Part shown: piece by piece, positions 17,360-25,699 of the stretch | Layout: each line of letters opens with the position of its first letter | How positions within the stretch are numbered: the first letter of the stretch is position 1 | Source: JAFAMS01 sp049520515 | Lineage (GTDB): Bacteria; Vulcanimicrobiota; Vulcanimicrobiia; Vulcanimicrobiales; Vulcanimicrobiaceae | NCBI GenBank assembly: GCA_049520515.1 | Contig: JBEKPS010000006.1 | Coordinates: 124,001-188,000, forward strand | Length of the DNA stretch: 64,000 nucleotides | Direction of reading: 5' to 3' | The notes under the pieces: generated by a model | Told to the model about the DNA's origin: nothing | Databases searched by the model: none | The model's input: only the letters and a program-made list of their open reading frames with translations | Program-made: the position numbers and the translations under genes

Positions 17360-18358
17360 CTAACGGCGCTCCGCTTCGGTGTGCCTCAAGCCTACAATGA
17401 ACTCGTGCGGGGTAACACCGGTATTTTCCAAAAACATACACAAGTTACTCGACGTATCGAGCAATCGTAGAGTCTGGCCGACCCGTTCCGGTTCATTTCG
17501 CGCCAGGACCGCATACTGCATCCCTATCGAGACAATACTATTAGTGCCGGCTAATCTTAACGACAAGCCGTCTGAGTACCCAGATCGGACAATCGCCAGC
17601 CAAGGTTTACTGACGCGTTCCGGGAGGCGATAACCTGCTGAGGGGACGGCATCCGAACGCAGTACAGCGGTGACCGGAGCGTCTATCCGAACCGCGCACT
17701 CGAGCCCGGGACCGAACGCGCCGAAAAGGCCGATGCCGATCCGTACGAGGCTCTCGTCGCATTGTGGGCGCGCGGCGGCCGCGAGGCTGCCCGAAACATC
17801 GATTCCGGCAATGTGGACGCCTGCGGCCGCAAAGCGCTCGCGCGCGGCGCTAAAGCGCTCCATTTGTGAGGCCCAGAGCTCCGGGACGGTGAGATGCGTC
17901 CAGAGGTCGACCTCGACCGGGAGGCTCGCAGCGGCCCGTGCAAACGGCTCGATTGCGTCCTCGAGCAAACCGCTCCAGCCCGCCGCTGGAACGATCCCAA
18001 CGCGAATCCGAGCCGGCCGCCCGCGGCCGGTCGCCCAACCCGCAGCGGCCGCCAGCGACTCCAACGACGCGACGTTCGGGATGACCCCGTCGTCGAGCAA
18101 CGCGGCCGTCTGATCGACCGGCGCTTCGGCCAAGAGCGCAATCGGACGGCGTGTGATTCCGCGCACTGCCCGCGCTTCATCGCTGTCGGCAAGGAAGAAT
18201 CCGGCAACGTCGTCTTCGAGGATGCGCATGAGACGTGCCGCACCCCAGCCGTATCCGTCGGCTTTGACGACGGCCCAGACCTGAGCGCCGGAATGTTCGC
18301 GCCAGCGCTTCGCATTACGGCGAATGACGTCGTCGTCGAGGGTAATGCGTGGGCGCAC
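17360..18358 (-). CDS. Divergent alanine racemase-like PLP protein
   Basis: A 332-residue fold type III PLP protein resembling alanine racemase. Lys32 in VVKADGYGWG is the Schiff-base lysine and Tyr261 in RSGYSDGLS matches the second catalytic base; VRIGIGLFG near 205 is the PLP-phosphate region. It is shorter than typical Alr (about 360-380): the usual DTGMxR segment reads IVPAAGW, and the C-terminal block holding the VCMDQ and RVPR-Y motifs is shortened or unrecognisable. It may be a true but divergent racemase or a repurposed paralogue. GTG start at 18358 overlaps the upstream lipoprotein stop by one base. Confidence 0.72.
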   Translation of the reverse strand: MRPRITLDDDVIRRNAKRWREHSGAQVWAVVKADGYGWGAARLMRILEDDVAGFFLADSDEARAVRGITRRPIALLAEAPVDQTAALLDDGVIPNVASLESLAAAAGWATGRGRPARIRVGIVPAAGWSGLLEDAIEPFARAAASLPVEVDLWTHLTVPELWASQMERFSAARERFAAAGVHIAGIDVSGSLAAAARPQCDESLVRIGIGLFGAFGPGLECAVRIDAPVTAVLRSDAVPSAGYRLPERVSKPWLAIVRSGYSDGLSLRLAGTNSIVSIGMQYAVLARNEPERVGQTLRLLDTSSNLCMFLENTGVTPHEFIVGLRHTEAERR

Positions 18359-18789
18359 TAGCGCAACGTGATCGATGCGATCGGATCGCCGCTCGGGGTG
18401 ACGACGTCGACGACCGAGCCCGCCCGATAGACCGAAATTGGTACGATCCAGAGGGTGTACGTCCGGTATTCGCGCGTCGGTTCCGGGTCGAGCGAGGTTT
18501 TTTCAAACGCCACGATGCGCACGCGGTCTTCGTTGGCGCGAATCGACTCGATGACTTGGTGATAGCCGGAGTCTTTGTGCGGCCCCATCAGCAGCACGAC
18601 TCCGAACTCGTGTTTGAACCGCAGTGGCGCCTGCAAGCCGACCTCCGCGAGCTCTTTGGCGTCGTGAACGATCAATATCTGGGGCGGTCCGAGGACAGAC
18701 GTCGTCCCCTGCGCGTATGACTTGACGCGTACTTCACGACACCCGGCTAACAAGAGCGCGACGCAGGCAAGTGCTATCAGCCGTCGCAT
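18358..18789 (-). CDS. Lipoprotein, possibly PrcB_C-like
   Basis: A 143-residue lipoprotein. From ATG at 18789 it has a compact signal peptide MRRLIALACVALLLAGC with the lipidated Cys at 17. The mature domain contains GVVLLMGPHKDSGYHQVIES, then a proline-containing TSLDPEPTREYRTYTLWIVP; this order (GxxxxxGY, later a PY-like strand) resembles the C-terminal domain of PrcB-type proteins, which I offer only as a possibility. A longer frame starting at 18912 would hide the signal peptide and run into the divergent gene. It is probably the first gene of the operon running to 12752, with an 85-base divergent promoter region upstream. Confidence 0.65.
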   Translation of the reverse strand: MRRLIALACVALLLAGCREVRVKSYAQGTTSVLGPPQILIVHDAKELAEVGLQAPLRFKHEFGVVLLMGPHKDSGYHQVIESIRANEDRVRIVAFEKTSLDPEPTREYRTYTLWIVPISVYRAGSVVDVVTPSGDPIASITLR

Positions 18790-18874
18790 CGGGCAAACGC
18801 TTCGGGCCCCAGTGTAGGATACCCCGGCGCCCCGCCGAGAACTCACGTAATCCTTAGAAGCTGAGGTTTTCCCG

Positions 18875-19561
18875 ATGCTTGTATCGCTCATTCTCGCCGT
18901 CGCACTTGCCACTGCCGCAACACCGTCGCCTGAGCTGACCCCTGACCCAGACGCGTCCGCCGGAGCGCTTCGCGAGATCGGTCACGTGTACTCGAGCGGC
19001 GAGTGCACCGCGATCGCAACGCGCGCGAACAGCGCGATTAGCAGCGCGATCCGGAACGACCAAACCGTAACGATCATCGTGCAGACGCTGCGATCCGTCG
19101 ATCTCGATTCGAGCAATCGCATCACGAAAATCAACGGCTTGCACGAGCTCGAGCAGTACGCAACCGATTTGCGAACCTCCGCGGAGCACGCCAAGAAGCA
19201 AGCCACCGAGCTGCGCAAACTCGCCAAAGAATCAACTGATCCCGTACGTAAAGAAGAACTCAAGAAATTCGCGGATGCGCTCAGTGGGGCGATCGAGCGG
19301 CAGCGGCACATCGGCGGTGAAATGCAGGGCATGCTTACGCGCATCGCCGGCCGCGATTCGGTTGGGGACATGTACCGAGAGTTGGATCATCGCTCGGATC
19401 AGTCGCCGCCTATGACTGCGACCGATGCTTATTGGCACAATCCGGTCTACAACAAGATGGCGAACGACGAAGCCAAGTGGCTCGACCTGCAAATTCCCCT
19501 GATCAGCGGAGACGAGTCCAAGGCAGCCGATCATGTCGTCGGCGCCGTCAACGGCTGCTAG
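18875..19561 (+). CDS. Exported helical protein of unknown function
   Basis: A 228-residue exported protein: signal peptide at 1-15 (MLVSLILAVALATAA), a Pro-rich start, then long amphipathic helices (about 95-165, with heptad-like EHAKKQATELRKLAKES and KEELKKFADALSGAIERQRH) and a C-terminal segment ending NGC. Coiled-coil or four-helix bundle architecture is likely. No enzymatic motif seen. Divergent from the lipoprotein operon across 85 bases and followed 54 bases later by ctaA. Function unknown; the two Cys (residue 44 and the penultimate region ending GC) could form a disulfide. Confidence 0.68.
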   Translation: MLVSLILAVALATAATPSPELTPDPDASAGALREIGHVYSSGECTAIATRANSAISSAIRNDQTVTIIVQTLRSVDLDSSNRITKINGLHELEQYATDLRTSAEHAKKQATELRKLAKESTDPVRKEELKKFADALSGAIERQRHIGGEMQGMLTRIAGRDSVGDMYRELDHRSDQSPPMTATDAYWHNPVYNKMANDEAKWLDLQIPLISGDESKAADHVVGAVNGC

Positions 19562-19615
19562 ACGGCCTCCGCGAGGAGTCGTTGCCTTCCGCGTTGCTAG
19601 AAGACTAGCATAGCC

Positions 19616-20476
19616 GTGGTGTTTCGTATTCTTTCGCTGACGTCTGTGTCGGCCGCATTTCTTGCGGCCGTTCTCGGCAGTTGGGTGCGCATCAACGGGG
19701 CCGGTCTAACTTGCCCCGATTGGCCGCTCTGCCGGGGCGCGGTCGTCCCCGCCTTGACCGGCGGCGTCGTCCTGGAGTGGACGCACCGCCTGATTGCTCT
19801 TGTTCTTTCCGTACTCGTCGTGGCGACGCTGATCGCAGCTTGGCGCGAACGCAATCGGATCGCGTTCGTGCGCGTGGTCGCAATGCTCACGACGGCGATC
19901 TTCTTCGTGCAGGTGTTGTTGGGCGCGTTGACCGTGCGCCTCGCGAACAATCCGCCATCCGTTGCGATTCATTGGGCGACGGGTATGGCACTGCTCGCGC
20001 TACTCGTCGTGCTCGCAATCCTCTCGAGCGTCGAACCGCGGATCGGAACCGCGCGAACCGATAAGAGCGATGGATTAACGTGGGCGCTCGGCGCGCTCGT
20101 GCTCTTTGGATATTGCACGATGGACGCCGGCTCGATGCTGGCAACGCTGCACGGACCACTTGCAATGACGGTGCATCGCGCGATCGCCGGCTCAACATTT
20201 ATTCTCGCGAGCATCGTCACGGCTTGGGCGGCAGTGGTCGCACCGGTACGCACGCGCGGCGTTGTTTTCGGAGCGTTTGCGCTGTTGATCGTGCAGATCA
20301 TGCTCGGGCTTGCGAACGTCGCGTTTTCGCTTCCGACCCTACTGCGCGAAGCGCACGCGATCAATGCGACGGCCTTCTTTGTTCTCAGCGTGTGCGCGCT
20401 CGCGTCGCGGCTTCTCGACGGCGCTAGGGCGCGCGCGAACGTTGCGGTCGTGCGCGCGCCGCTCGAGACCGCATGA
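19616..20476 (+). CDS. ctaA: Heme A synthase CtaA (COX15)
   Basis: Inner-membrane enzyme that oxidises the C8 methyl group of heme O to give heme A for cytochrome oxidase. The 286-residue protein has about eight transmembrane helices with the conserved His positions in EWTHRL, IHWATG, LHGPLAMTVHRA and REAHAINA, and the extracytoplasmic Cys pair in GLTCPDWPLCRG. GTG start at 19616, in frame with a second GTG. It overlaps ctaB by four bases, and the two genes serve the caa3 oxidase operon located 10 kb to the right on the other strand. Confidence 0.92.
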   Translation: MVFRILSLTSVSAAFLAAVLGSWVRINGAGLTCPDWPLCRGAVVPALTGGVVLEWTHRLIALVLSVLVVATLIAAWRERNRIAFVRVVAMLTTAIFFVQVLLGALTVRLANNPPSVAIHWATGMALLALLVVLAILSSVEPRIGTARTDKSDGLTWALGALVLFGYCTMDAGSMLATLHGPLAMTVHRAIAGSTFILASIVTAWAAVVAPVRTRGVVFGAFALLIVQIMLGLANVAFSLPTLLREAHAINATAFFVLSVCALASRLLDGARARANVAVVRAPLETA

Positions 20477-21396
20477 ATACGCTTTCGCGCGTCGACGGCA
20501 GCGCGGTCGGAGCGAAGGCGCACACCGACGGATGGCGCGGTGTTCTCCTCGATTACTACGAGCTTGGCAAACCGCGCATCATCTATCTGCTCTTGATCAC
20601 GACGGCGGCTGCGATGGTTATGGCTGCGCACGGCCTGCCTTCGCCGGAGCTTCTGTTCTGGACGTTGCTCGGCGGCGCGCTCTCAGCGGCGTCGGCGGGC
20701 GCGTTCAACTGCGTCATCGATCGCGACATCGACCGTGTCATGCGGCGAACAATGTTGCGGCCGGTCGCGACGGGCCGCATCTCGGTGCGCAATGCGCTCG
20801 TCGCGGCTACCGTCGCCGGCATTGCGGGCGTTGCGATCCTCTTCGCGTTCGCAGGATGGCTTGCGGCCGTACTCTCGCTGGCCGGGAATCTCTATTACGT
20901 GTTTGTCTACACCGTGTGGCTCAAGCGCCGCACGCCGCAGAACATTGTCATCGGCGGCGCAGCGGGCGCCGTCCCGCCGCTCGTTGGCTGGGCCGCAGTA
21001 ACGCATCAGATCGGTTTGCCGGCGCTCGGCCTTTTCGCGATTATCTTCTTGTGGACTCCGCCGCATTTCTGGGCGCTTTCACTGATCACGAACGCGGATT
21101 ACGATCGCGCAGGCATCCCGATGTTTGCCAACGTGTACGGCGTCCCGCGCACCAAGCGCGAGATTTTGCTCTATACGATCGTGCTCGTCGCGGTTTCGCT
21201 GACGCTCGTCGATCTGCACATCATGGGCGCCGTTTATGGTGTTTGCGCCACGATCCTCGGCGCAATCTTCGTCTACTATGCAATCAAGCTCACGCAAGAC
21301 GAAACGCGACGTTGGGCGCGCAGCCTCTTCAAATTCTCGCTTCTGTACTTGGCGCTGATCTGCGCAGCTATGGTGATCGATCGAATCGTCGCATAG
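20473..21396 (+). CDS. ctaB: Protoheme IX farnesyltransferase CtaB (COX10)
   Basis: UbiA-superfamily prenyltransferase that attaches farnesyl to heme B, giving heme O. The 307-residue protein has the first Asp-rich motif NCVIDRDIDRVMRRT (about 78-92), the KRRTPQNIVIGGAAGAVPPLVGW heme O synthase signature, and around eight membrane helices. ATG overlaps the ctaA stop (ATGA), so the genes are translationally coupled and act in sequence, CtaB then CtaA. The end of the gene may overlap the real start of the following MFS gene. Confidence 0.94.
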   Translation: MNTLSRVDGSAVGAKAHTDGWRGVLLDYYELGKPRIIYLLLITTAAAMVMAAHGLPSPELLFWTLLGGALSAASAGAFNCVIDRDIDRVMRRTMLRPVATGRISVRNALVAATVAGIAGVAILFAFAGWLAAVLSLAGNLYYVFVYTVWLKRRTPQNIVIGGAAGAVPPLVGWAAVTHQIGLPALGLFAIIFLWTPPHFWALSLITNADYDRAGIPMFANVYGVPRTKREILLYTIVLVAVSLTLVDLHIMGAVYGVCATILGAIFVYYAIKLTQDETRRWARSLFKFSLLYLALICAAMVIDRIVA

Positions 21397-21445
21397 ACCG
21401 CTTCTCATAACGCTTGGCCTCGGCGTTTTCGCGGGCGCACTCGAT

Positions 21446-22759
21446 TTGGGCGTGCTTTCCCCGGCACTTCCGGCGCTCGGCGCAACGTTCGGCGTCGGTG
21501 CCCGTCAGCTCGCGTGGGTGTTCACACTCTACCTGCTCGCGACCGTCGTCGCGATTCCGATCATGACGCAACTCGCCGATCGCTTCGGTCGGCGCTCGAT
21601 CTACGTGTTGTGCGTCGCAATCTTTGCCGCGGGGAGCGTGCTCGCGATCGTTGCGCCGACCTTCGACATCTTTTTGATGGCGCGCGCAATACAAGCCGTG
21701 GGCGCCGGCGGGATCTTCCCGGTCGCGACTGCCGCGATTGCGGATCGCATCCCACCCGAACGCCGTGGTGCGGCGCTCGGTCTCGTGGCGGCGACGTGGG
21801 GACTGGCCGCAATTATCGGTCCGCTCGTGGGCGGAACGATTTCGCACTTCTTTTCATGGCACTGGATTTTCGCAGCCAACATTCCGCTCGCGCTCATCGT
21901 CATCGCGCTGGCCCTGCGCCATGTCCCGGCTGTAGCGCCGGCGGTTCGCGGCCCGCTCGATGTGGCTGGTCTGGGACTCTTAACCGTGGGATTGCTCGCA
22001 ACGATGACCGGGCTCTTGAAGCTCGACGCAACATCTGCAACGGCGAATGCACCTGCGGCGCTCTCGCTCGTCCTCGCAAGCTGCTGTTTTCTCGCGCTGA
22101 TTCCGGTCGAGCGTCGGGCCGCGCAACCGGTCATTGCGCCGTCGCTCTTGCGCAACCGGCAAATCATGATCACCTATGGGCTAGAAATTCTGATCGGAGC
22201 CCTGGAAGGCGGCCTATTTTTCATCCCGGCCGCGCTCGTTGCCGCCCAAGGCATTTCGCTCATCGCAGCCGGAGCGATCGCCGCCATCGGCGCGTTCATG
22301 TTCGTTGTCGTGATTCCGGGTGCGGGACGCGCGCTCGATGCAGTTGGAAGCCGTGCGGTCCTCGCGCTGGGAACGGTGCTGACGAGTGCCGGACTCTTGC
22401 TCTTCGCGTTTTCGATGCAGAGTTTAGTTGGAGCAATAGCGTCGATGGTGATTGCAGGGATTGGTTTCGGCGCGCTGCTCGGGGCGCCAACGCGCTATAT
22501 CATCACGCGCGAAGTCGATCAAACTCAGCGGGCTACGGCCGTCGGCCTGCTCTCGATATTCCTAATCATTGGGCAAATCATTGGCGCAGGGATCGCGGGT
22601 GGAATCGCGGGTAGCCTGGGCGGTGTTACCGGATTCGTCCACGCCTACGCAACGCTCGCGATCGTTGCAATCGTAACTCTAGCGTTGACGTTTCTCTTGA
22701 AATCGCGAAGCGCCGAGCAGCACGAGGTAGGACTTACTTCGTCGGCTGCACCGTCGTAA
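21446..22759 (+). CDS. MFS exporter (DHA-type drug transporter)
   Basis: A polytopic major facilitator of at least 437 residues. LADRFGRRSIYVL is the cytoplasmic loop 2-3 signature and the long GIFPVATAAIADRIPPERRGAALG matches DHA efflux pumps; about 14 hydrophobic segments are visible, suggesting the DHA2 subfamily. TTG at 21446 is the first usable start, but it cuts TM1: in-frame sequence from 21380 (LLITLGLGVFAGALDLG) completes that helix and contains no ATG, GTG or TTG. The real start may be a rare ATC (21380) or ATA (21407). Substrate unknown. Last 26 bases overlap the convergent cytochrome c gene. Confidence 0.8.
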   Translation: MGVLSPALPALGATFGVGARQLAWVFTLYLLATVVAIPIMTQLADRFGRRSIYVLCVAIFAAGSVLAIVAPTFDIFLMARAIQAVGAGGIFPVATAAIADRIPPERRGAALGLVAATWGLAAIIGPLVGGTISHFFSWHWIFAANIPLALIVIALALRHVPAVAPAVRGPLDVAGLGLLTVGLLATMTGLLKLDATSATANAPAALSLVLASCCFLALIPVERRAAQPVIAPSLLRNRQIMITYGLEILIGALEGGLFFIPAALVAAQGISLIAAGAIAAIGAFMFVVVIPGAGRALDAVGSRAVLALGTVLTSAGLLLFAFSMQSLVGAIASMVIAGIGFGALLGAPTRYIITREVDQTQRATAVGLLSIFLIIGQIIGAGIAGGIAGSLGGVTGFVHAYATLAIVAIVTLALTFLLKSRSAEQHEVGLTSSAAPS

Positions 22760-23216
22760 TATACGGCGTCTTCGGTTCGATATCTGGCGGGACGTCTTGC
22801 AGCGTCGGCGGACCGGCACTCCCTAAACTCCGAACGAAGCGATAGATGGAACGCTGGTCGTCGAGCGAGAGCGCACGCAGATCGTGCCAAATCATCGGCT
22901 CCGGACCTTCGCGGGTGCGAACCATCGCGAGCCACTGGTTTTCTGTAATCTGCGTAAAGCGCTGCCGCACGTTGGCCGGATAAATCGTTCCCCACGCGCC
23001 GCGAAAACCGATGTTCGACCCGATCAGCCATTTCGAAACCGGCACTTTGCCGAACGTCTCGCGCCAGCCCGGCGTATGGCAATCATTGCAGGCGCCGAAT
23101 CGAACGAGATATTTTCCGCGTGCAATCGAAGGCGCGTTCGAGCTCGACGCGGCATTCGCAGCTGCCCCGGCGATGCACGCCAAAAGCAAACCAAAGAGCA
23201 GGGCATAGCGAATCAT
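22734..23216 (-). CDS. Exported single-heme cytochrome c-like protein
   Basis: A 160-residue exported protein with signal peptide (about 1-22) and one heme c site Cys43-Asn-Asp-Cys46-His47. After it comes KWLIGSNIGFRGAWGTIYPANV, which resembles diheme/monoheme cytochromes c associated with dehydrogenases. WLAMVRTREGPEPMIWHDL may provide the distal ligand. It should act in the periplasm as an electron carrier, partner unknown. Starts one base after the stop of the universal stress gene on the same strand (23218), so the two are co-transcribed. Confidence 0.83.
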   Translation of the reverse strand: MIRYALLFGLLLACIAGAAANAASSSNAPSIARGKYLVRFGACNDCHTPGWRETFGKVPVSKWLIGSNIGFRGAWGTIYPANVRQRFTQITENQWLAMVRTREGPEPMIWHDLRALSLDDQRSIYRFVRSLGSAGPPTLQDVPPDIEPKTPYITTVQPTK

Positions 23217-23217
23217 C

Positions 23218-23661
23218 TCAACTCCGTTTCACGAGCACCGGAATCGATGCCTCGCGCAGTACCTGTTCGGCGCAACTACCCAGGAAGAACCGTTCGATGC
23301 CGTGGCGTCCGTGTGTCCCCATCACGATCACATCGCAGTTGCTGCGCATTGCCGTATCGAGAATCACTTTCGCAGGCACGCCGTCGCGAACGATTGCCTC
23401 GACCGCGACTCCTGCAGATCGCACGCGTGCGGTTGTCGCCTCGACCAACTCTTTTGCGGCAGCCTGCAGCTCGTCCAGTTCGATTTCCATCACGCTCGTC
23501 GAGCCCGCGTCATCGGCACTGGTCGCGAGCGCGGCGGGGTCGAGCGCGTGCACCAACGTGATCGAGGCTTTCAGCGTCTTGGCCAATTCGATTGCCAGAT
23601 CGAGTCCAGCAGCCGACTGCGGCGATTCGTCGATTGCGACCAACATATGCTTGAACATCAC
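23218..23661 (-). CDS. Universal stress protein UspA family
   Basis: A 147-residue single-domain Usp protein. Begins HMLVAIDESPQSAAGLDLAIELA and ends with the ATP-binding motif GTHGRHGIERFFLGSCAEQVL (G-2x-G-9x-G-S/T form), then SIPVLVKR. ATP-binding Usp proteins are usually cytoplasmic dimers induced by starvation or oxidative stress. It is upstream of, and nearly contiguous with, an exported cytochrome c gene. Length and motifs are standard; what it regulates is not visible. Confidence 0.92.
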   Translation of the reverse strand: MMFKHMLVAIDESPQSAAGLDLAIELAKTLKASITLVHALDPAALATSADDAGSTSVMEIELDELQAAAKELVEATTARVRSAGVAVEAIVRDGVPAKVILDTAMRSNCDVIVMGTHGRHGIERFFLGSCAEQVLREASIPVLVKRS

Positions 23662-23727
23662 AATTCGTCCTATTTCATCGCGTCGCCAAGAAACGCTGCC
23701 ACCCGAGTATGCGCGTCCGTTGCCGCA

Positions 23728-23937
23728 TTAGCGTTGTAGCGGGATTGTCGAACGAGTGCGTTTGCGCCCGGATAGCACCGGTCCAATCGTCGTTCGCGCC
23801 GCGGCCCGAAATCCGCTGCCGGCCGCAAGTGCATCGGCTTCGCCCTTGTCGTCTGCGGGAAAGGTGACGCTGTCCGTCTGGGCTACTGCAACGCTCGTCA
23901 TGAGCAGCGCCACGACCGCCGTCTTGAGAACGTACAT
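23728..23937 (-). CDS. Small exported protein (69 residues)
   Basis: From ATG at 23937 the frame gives a clean signal peptide (MYVLKTAVVALLMTSVAVAQ) followed by a 49-residue mature peptide ending in a basic, threonine-rich tail (GRKRTRSTIPLQR). The longer frame to 24030 would hide the signal. The strand opposite also has an open frame but with atypical composition. Function unknown; it sits between the Usp gene and a divergent cluster of small exported proteins, which suggests an envelope-stress neighbourhood. Gene reality rests on the signal peptide only. Confidence 0.5.
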   Translation of the reverse strand: MYVLKTAVVALLMTSVAVAQTDSVTFPADDKGEADALAAGSGFRAAARTTIGPVLSGRKRTRSTIPLQR

Positions 23938-24022
23938 GAGAATGGAGACACTATGACGCTGATACGTGAATCCATCCTGTTGGCGACGGAGACGACGTCG
24001 TTTAAGGAGAAAACTACGAACG

Positions 24023-24556
24023 ATGAACATTAAGGCATTTGCAACTGCACTCGCGTTCGCGTGCGCGCTCGCAACGCAGGCGGCCCAGGCTCAACCTGCC
24101 CCGATCCAGACGCTTCCCTCGTATGCGCAGCCGAACTCCCAACAAACGATCAAGGGACGCATACAAAGCATTGTCGATCCGTTCCATATCACGGTTGCGG
24201 ACAGCAAAGGCTACGTCGATACGGTACAGCTGCACCAAGGCACAATCATCAATCCTACCGGACTCACTCTTGCTGCCGGTATGAGCGTCACGATTCTGGG
24301 ATATAGCGCCGGGGATCACTTCGACGCCAACGAGATCGACACGCCCTATACGTATTCCGGACCAGTTCCGGGACCGGTATATTACGGCCCAGGATGGTGG
24401 TATCCGGGCTACGTCTACGGATACGGCCCGGCCTTCGGTTTGACGATCGGTGGCGGGGGTGTCGTGCGCGGGCCATTTGCGCATTCGGGTGCCGTCGTTA
24501 GTCCTCCGTATCCGCATCGATACGTCGGACGGCCTTATGTCGGGCGCCAGCCATGA
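24023..24556 (+). CDS. Exported Gly/Tyr/Pro-rich protein with OB-like N-terminal domain
   Basis: A 177-residue exported protein. Signal peptide MNIKAFATALAFACALATQAAQAQ (about 1-24), then a beta-rich stretch (QTIKGRIQSIVDPFHITVADSKGYVDTVQLH) that looks like a small OB or DUF5666-type barrel, then a Tyr/Pro/Gly-rich tail (PVYYGPGWWYPGYVYGYGP). AAGGAG at 24004-24009 lies 13 bases before ATG 24023, which is long but usable. First gene of a tightly overlapped set of three exported proteins. Function unknown; possible surface or outer-envelope component. Confidence 0.68.
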   Translation: MNIKAFATALAFACALATQAAQAQPAPIQTLPSYAQPNSQQTIKGRIQSIVDPFHITVADSKGYVDTVQLHQGTIINPTGLTLAAGMSVTILGYSAGDHFDANEIDTPYTYSGPVPGPVYYGPGWWYPGYVYGYGPAFGLTIGGGGVVRGPFAHSGAVVSPPYPHRYVGRPYVGRQP

Positions 24557-24996
24557 GACGCCTTTCATTCGCCCTTGCATGCGTGCTCAGCGTCGCCGTC
24601 GCGTTTCCCGCGAGAGGTGCCGCTGAAGCGCTCGTTCGCGTTCAACAAAGCGACGGAACGACGCAAGTCTATCGCAACGTTCACGCGACGCTCAGCGGAA
24701 CAACGCTGTGGCTGCGCAGTCCGGATCGGAAAGACCGGCTACAGATTGTCAGCGCCGCGTGTTCGTTTCCGCACGACCTGCAACGCTGTCTGCCATATCA
24801 AGTGATCTTGCATAAGCCCGACCGCACGCATCAGCTGACGATCACGCGCGGCGTCTTCTACGTCAACCTCACGACCGAACCGCATCATTTGTTGCATTCA
24901 AGTCAGGTTGTTGCGCCGCACGGAGTGATGGTCTTCCTGCACACGACGCGCGGAACATACGTCAGCGCGACCGGCAGATTGGATGATGCCAAGTGA
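24553..24996 (+). CDS. Exported hypothetical protein
   Basis: A 147-residue exported protein: signal peptide 1-23 (RRLSFALACVLSVAVAFPARGAA), then a beta-rich domain with two Cys (residues about 69 and 79, ACSFPHDLQRC) able to form a disulfide. VRVQQSDGTTQVYRNVHATLSGTTLWL suggests an all-beta fold. Overlaps the preceding gene by four bases (ATGA) and the next by four (GTGA), so it is translated as part of a three-gene unit. No family recognised. Confidence 0.66.
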   Translation: MRRLSFALACVLSVAVAFPARGAAEALVRVQQSDGTTQVYRNVHATLSGTTLWLRSPDRKDRLQIVSAACSFPHDLQRCLPYQVILHKPDRTHQLTITRGVFYVNLTTEPHHLLHSSQVVAPHGVMVFLHTTRGTYVSATGRLDDAK

Positions 24997-25649
24997 AGCG
25001 GATGATTGCGCTTTTATTGCTCGCGGCATTGCCGAGTGTCGCATTCGCGCAGCGCGATCGCGGCGGCAGAGGTGGCGGCGGCGCACGCGCACCTCAGCCG
25101 GTTGCTCGTCCTGCGCCAGCGCCGGTGAGCCGCCCGCAACCGCAAAGCGGATTCAACTTCAATCGCGACATCGCGCCGCAGCCACAAGTGCGACAGCAAC
25201 AGCCGCAAGTGCGGCAGCAACAAGCCGGACGTCCCGCTCGCGTGCCGCAACCGATTGCGCGCGGCTTTCATGGAGTGGTCGTTCACAATCCGCATGGAGG
25301 TGGCGAAGCGTGGTATTGGAATCGCGGCGTGAGCTGGGCTCCCGCGCCCATCTATTGGGGCGGCGGCTTCTGGGGGCCGTGGGCTTTCGCGGATCTTTCC
25401 GCGGCGATTTTGTTCGGATCGATCGTCGATGCGAATAATAACGTCTATCAATCGTATCAAGTCGAACCGAATAGTCCGGGCGCGCAAGTTCTTGCTGACT
25501 ATGGACTCCAGCAAACCCCGTGCGGGCCGCCCAACCTCGTCGTTATTTGGGGACCAGACAATAGCGTGATCTGCGCGTTCCAAAACGCGATGGTTGCCCC
25601 GGGGAACTATCAGATCGACCCCTCGACCCTCACGCTCGTCTCACAGTAA
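24993..25649 (+). CDS. Exported protein with PQ-rich repeat and aromatic/Gly-rich domain
   Basis: A 218-residue exported protein. Signal peptide 1-19 (KRMIALLLLAALPSVAFAQ), an RG/GGG-rich stretch, a Pro/Gln-rich region containing a perfect two-copy heptapeptide QPQVRQQ (DNA repeat at 25179-25220), then WYWNRGVSWAPAPIYWGGGFWGPWAF and a C-terminal domain with two Cys (CGPPNLVVIWGPDNSVIC). GTG start overlaps the upstream stop. The composition resembles low-complexity envelope or biofilm proteins. Function unknown. Confidence 0.65.
   Translation: MKRMIALLLLAALPSVAFAQRDRGGRGGGGARAPQPVARPAPAPVSRPQPQSGFNFNRDIAPQPQVRQQQPQVRQQQAGRPARVPQPIARGFHGVVVHNPHGGGEAWYWNRGVSWAPAPIYWGGGFWGPWAFADLSAAILFGSIVDANNNVYQSYQVEPNSPGAQVLADYGLQQTPCGPPNLVVIWGPDNSVICAFQNAMVAPGNYQIDPSTLTLVSQ
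25179..25220 (+). repeat. Two-copy 21-bp in-frame tandem repeat
   Basis: Two 21-base units (25179-25199 and 25200-25220) differ at two positions and encode QPQVRQQ twice inside the exported PQ-rich protein. The in-frame unit length means copy-number change would lengthen the linker by seven residues without a frameshift. Confidence 0.8.
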
Positions 25650-25699
25650 CCTGGGGCTGTTCCGAGCCGCCCTTAAGCATTGATTGTTATCCTGCGCCC

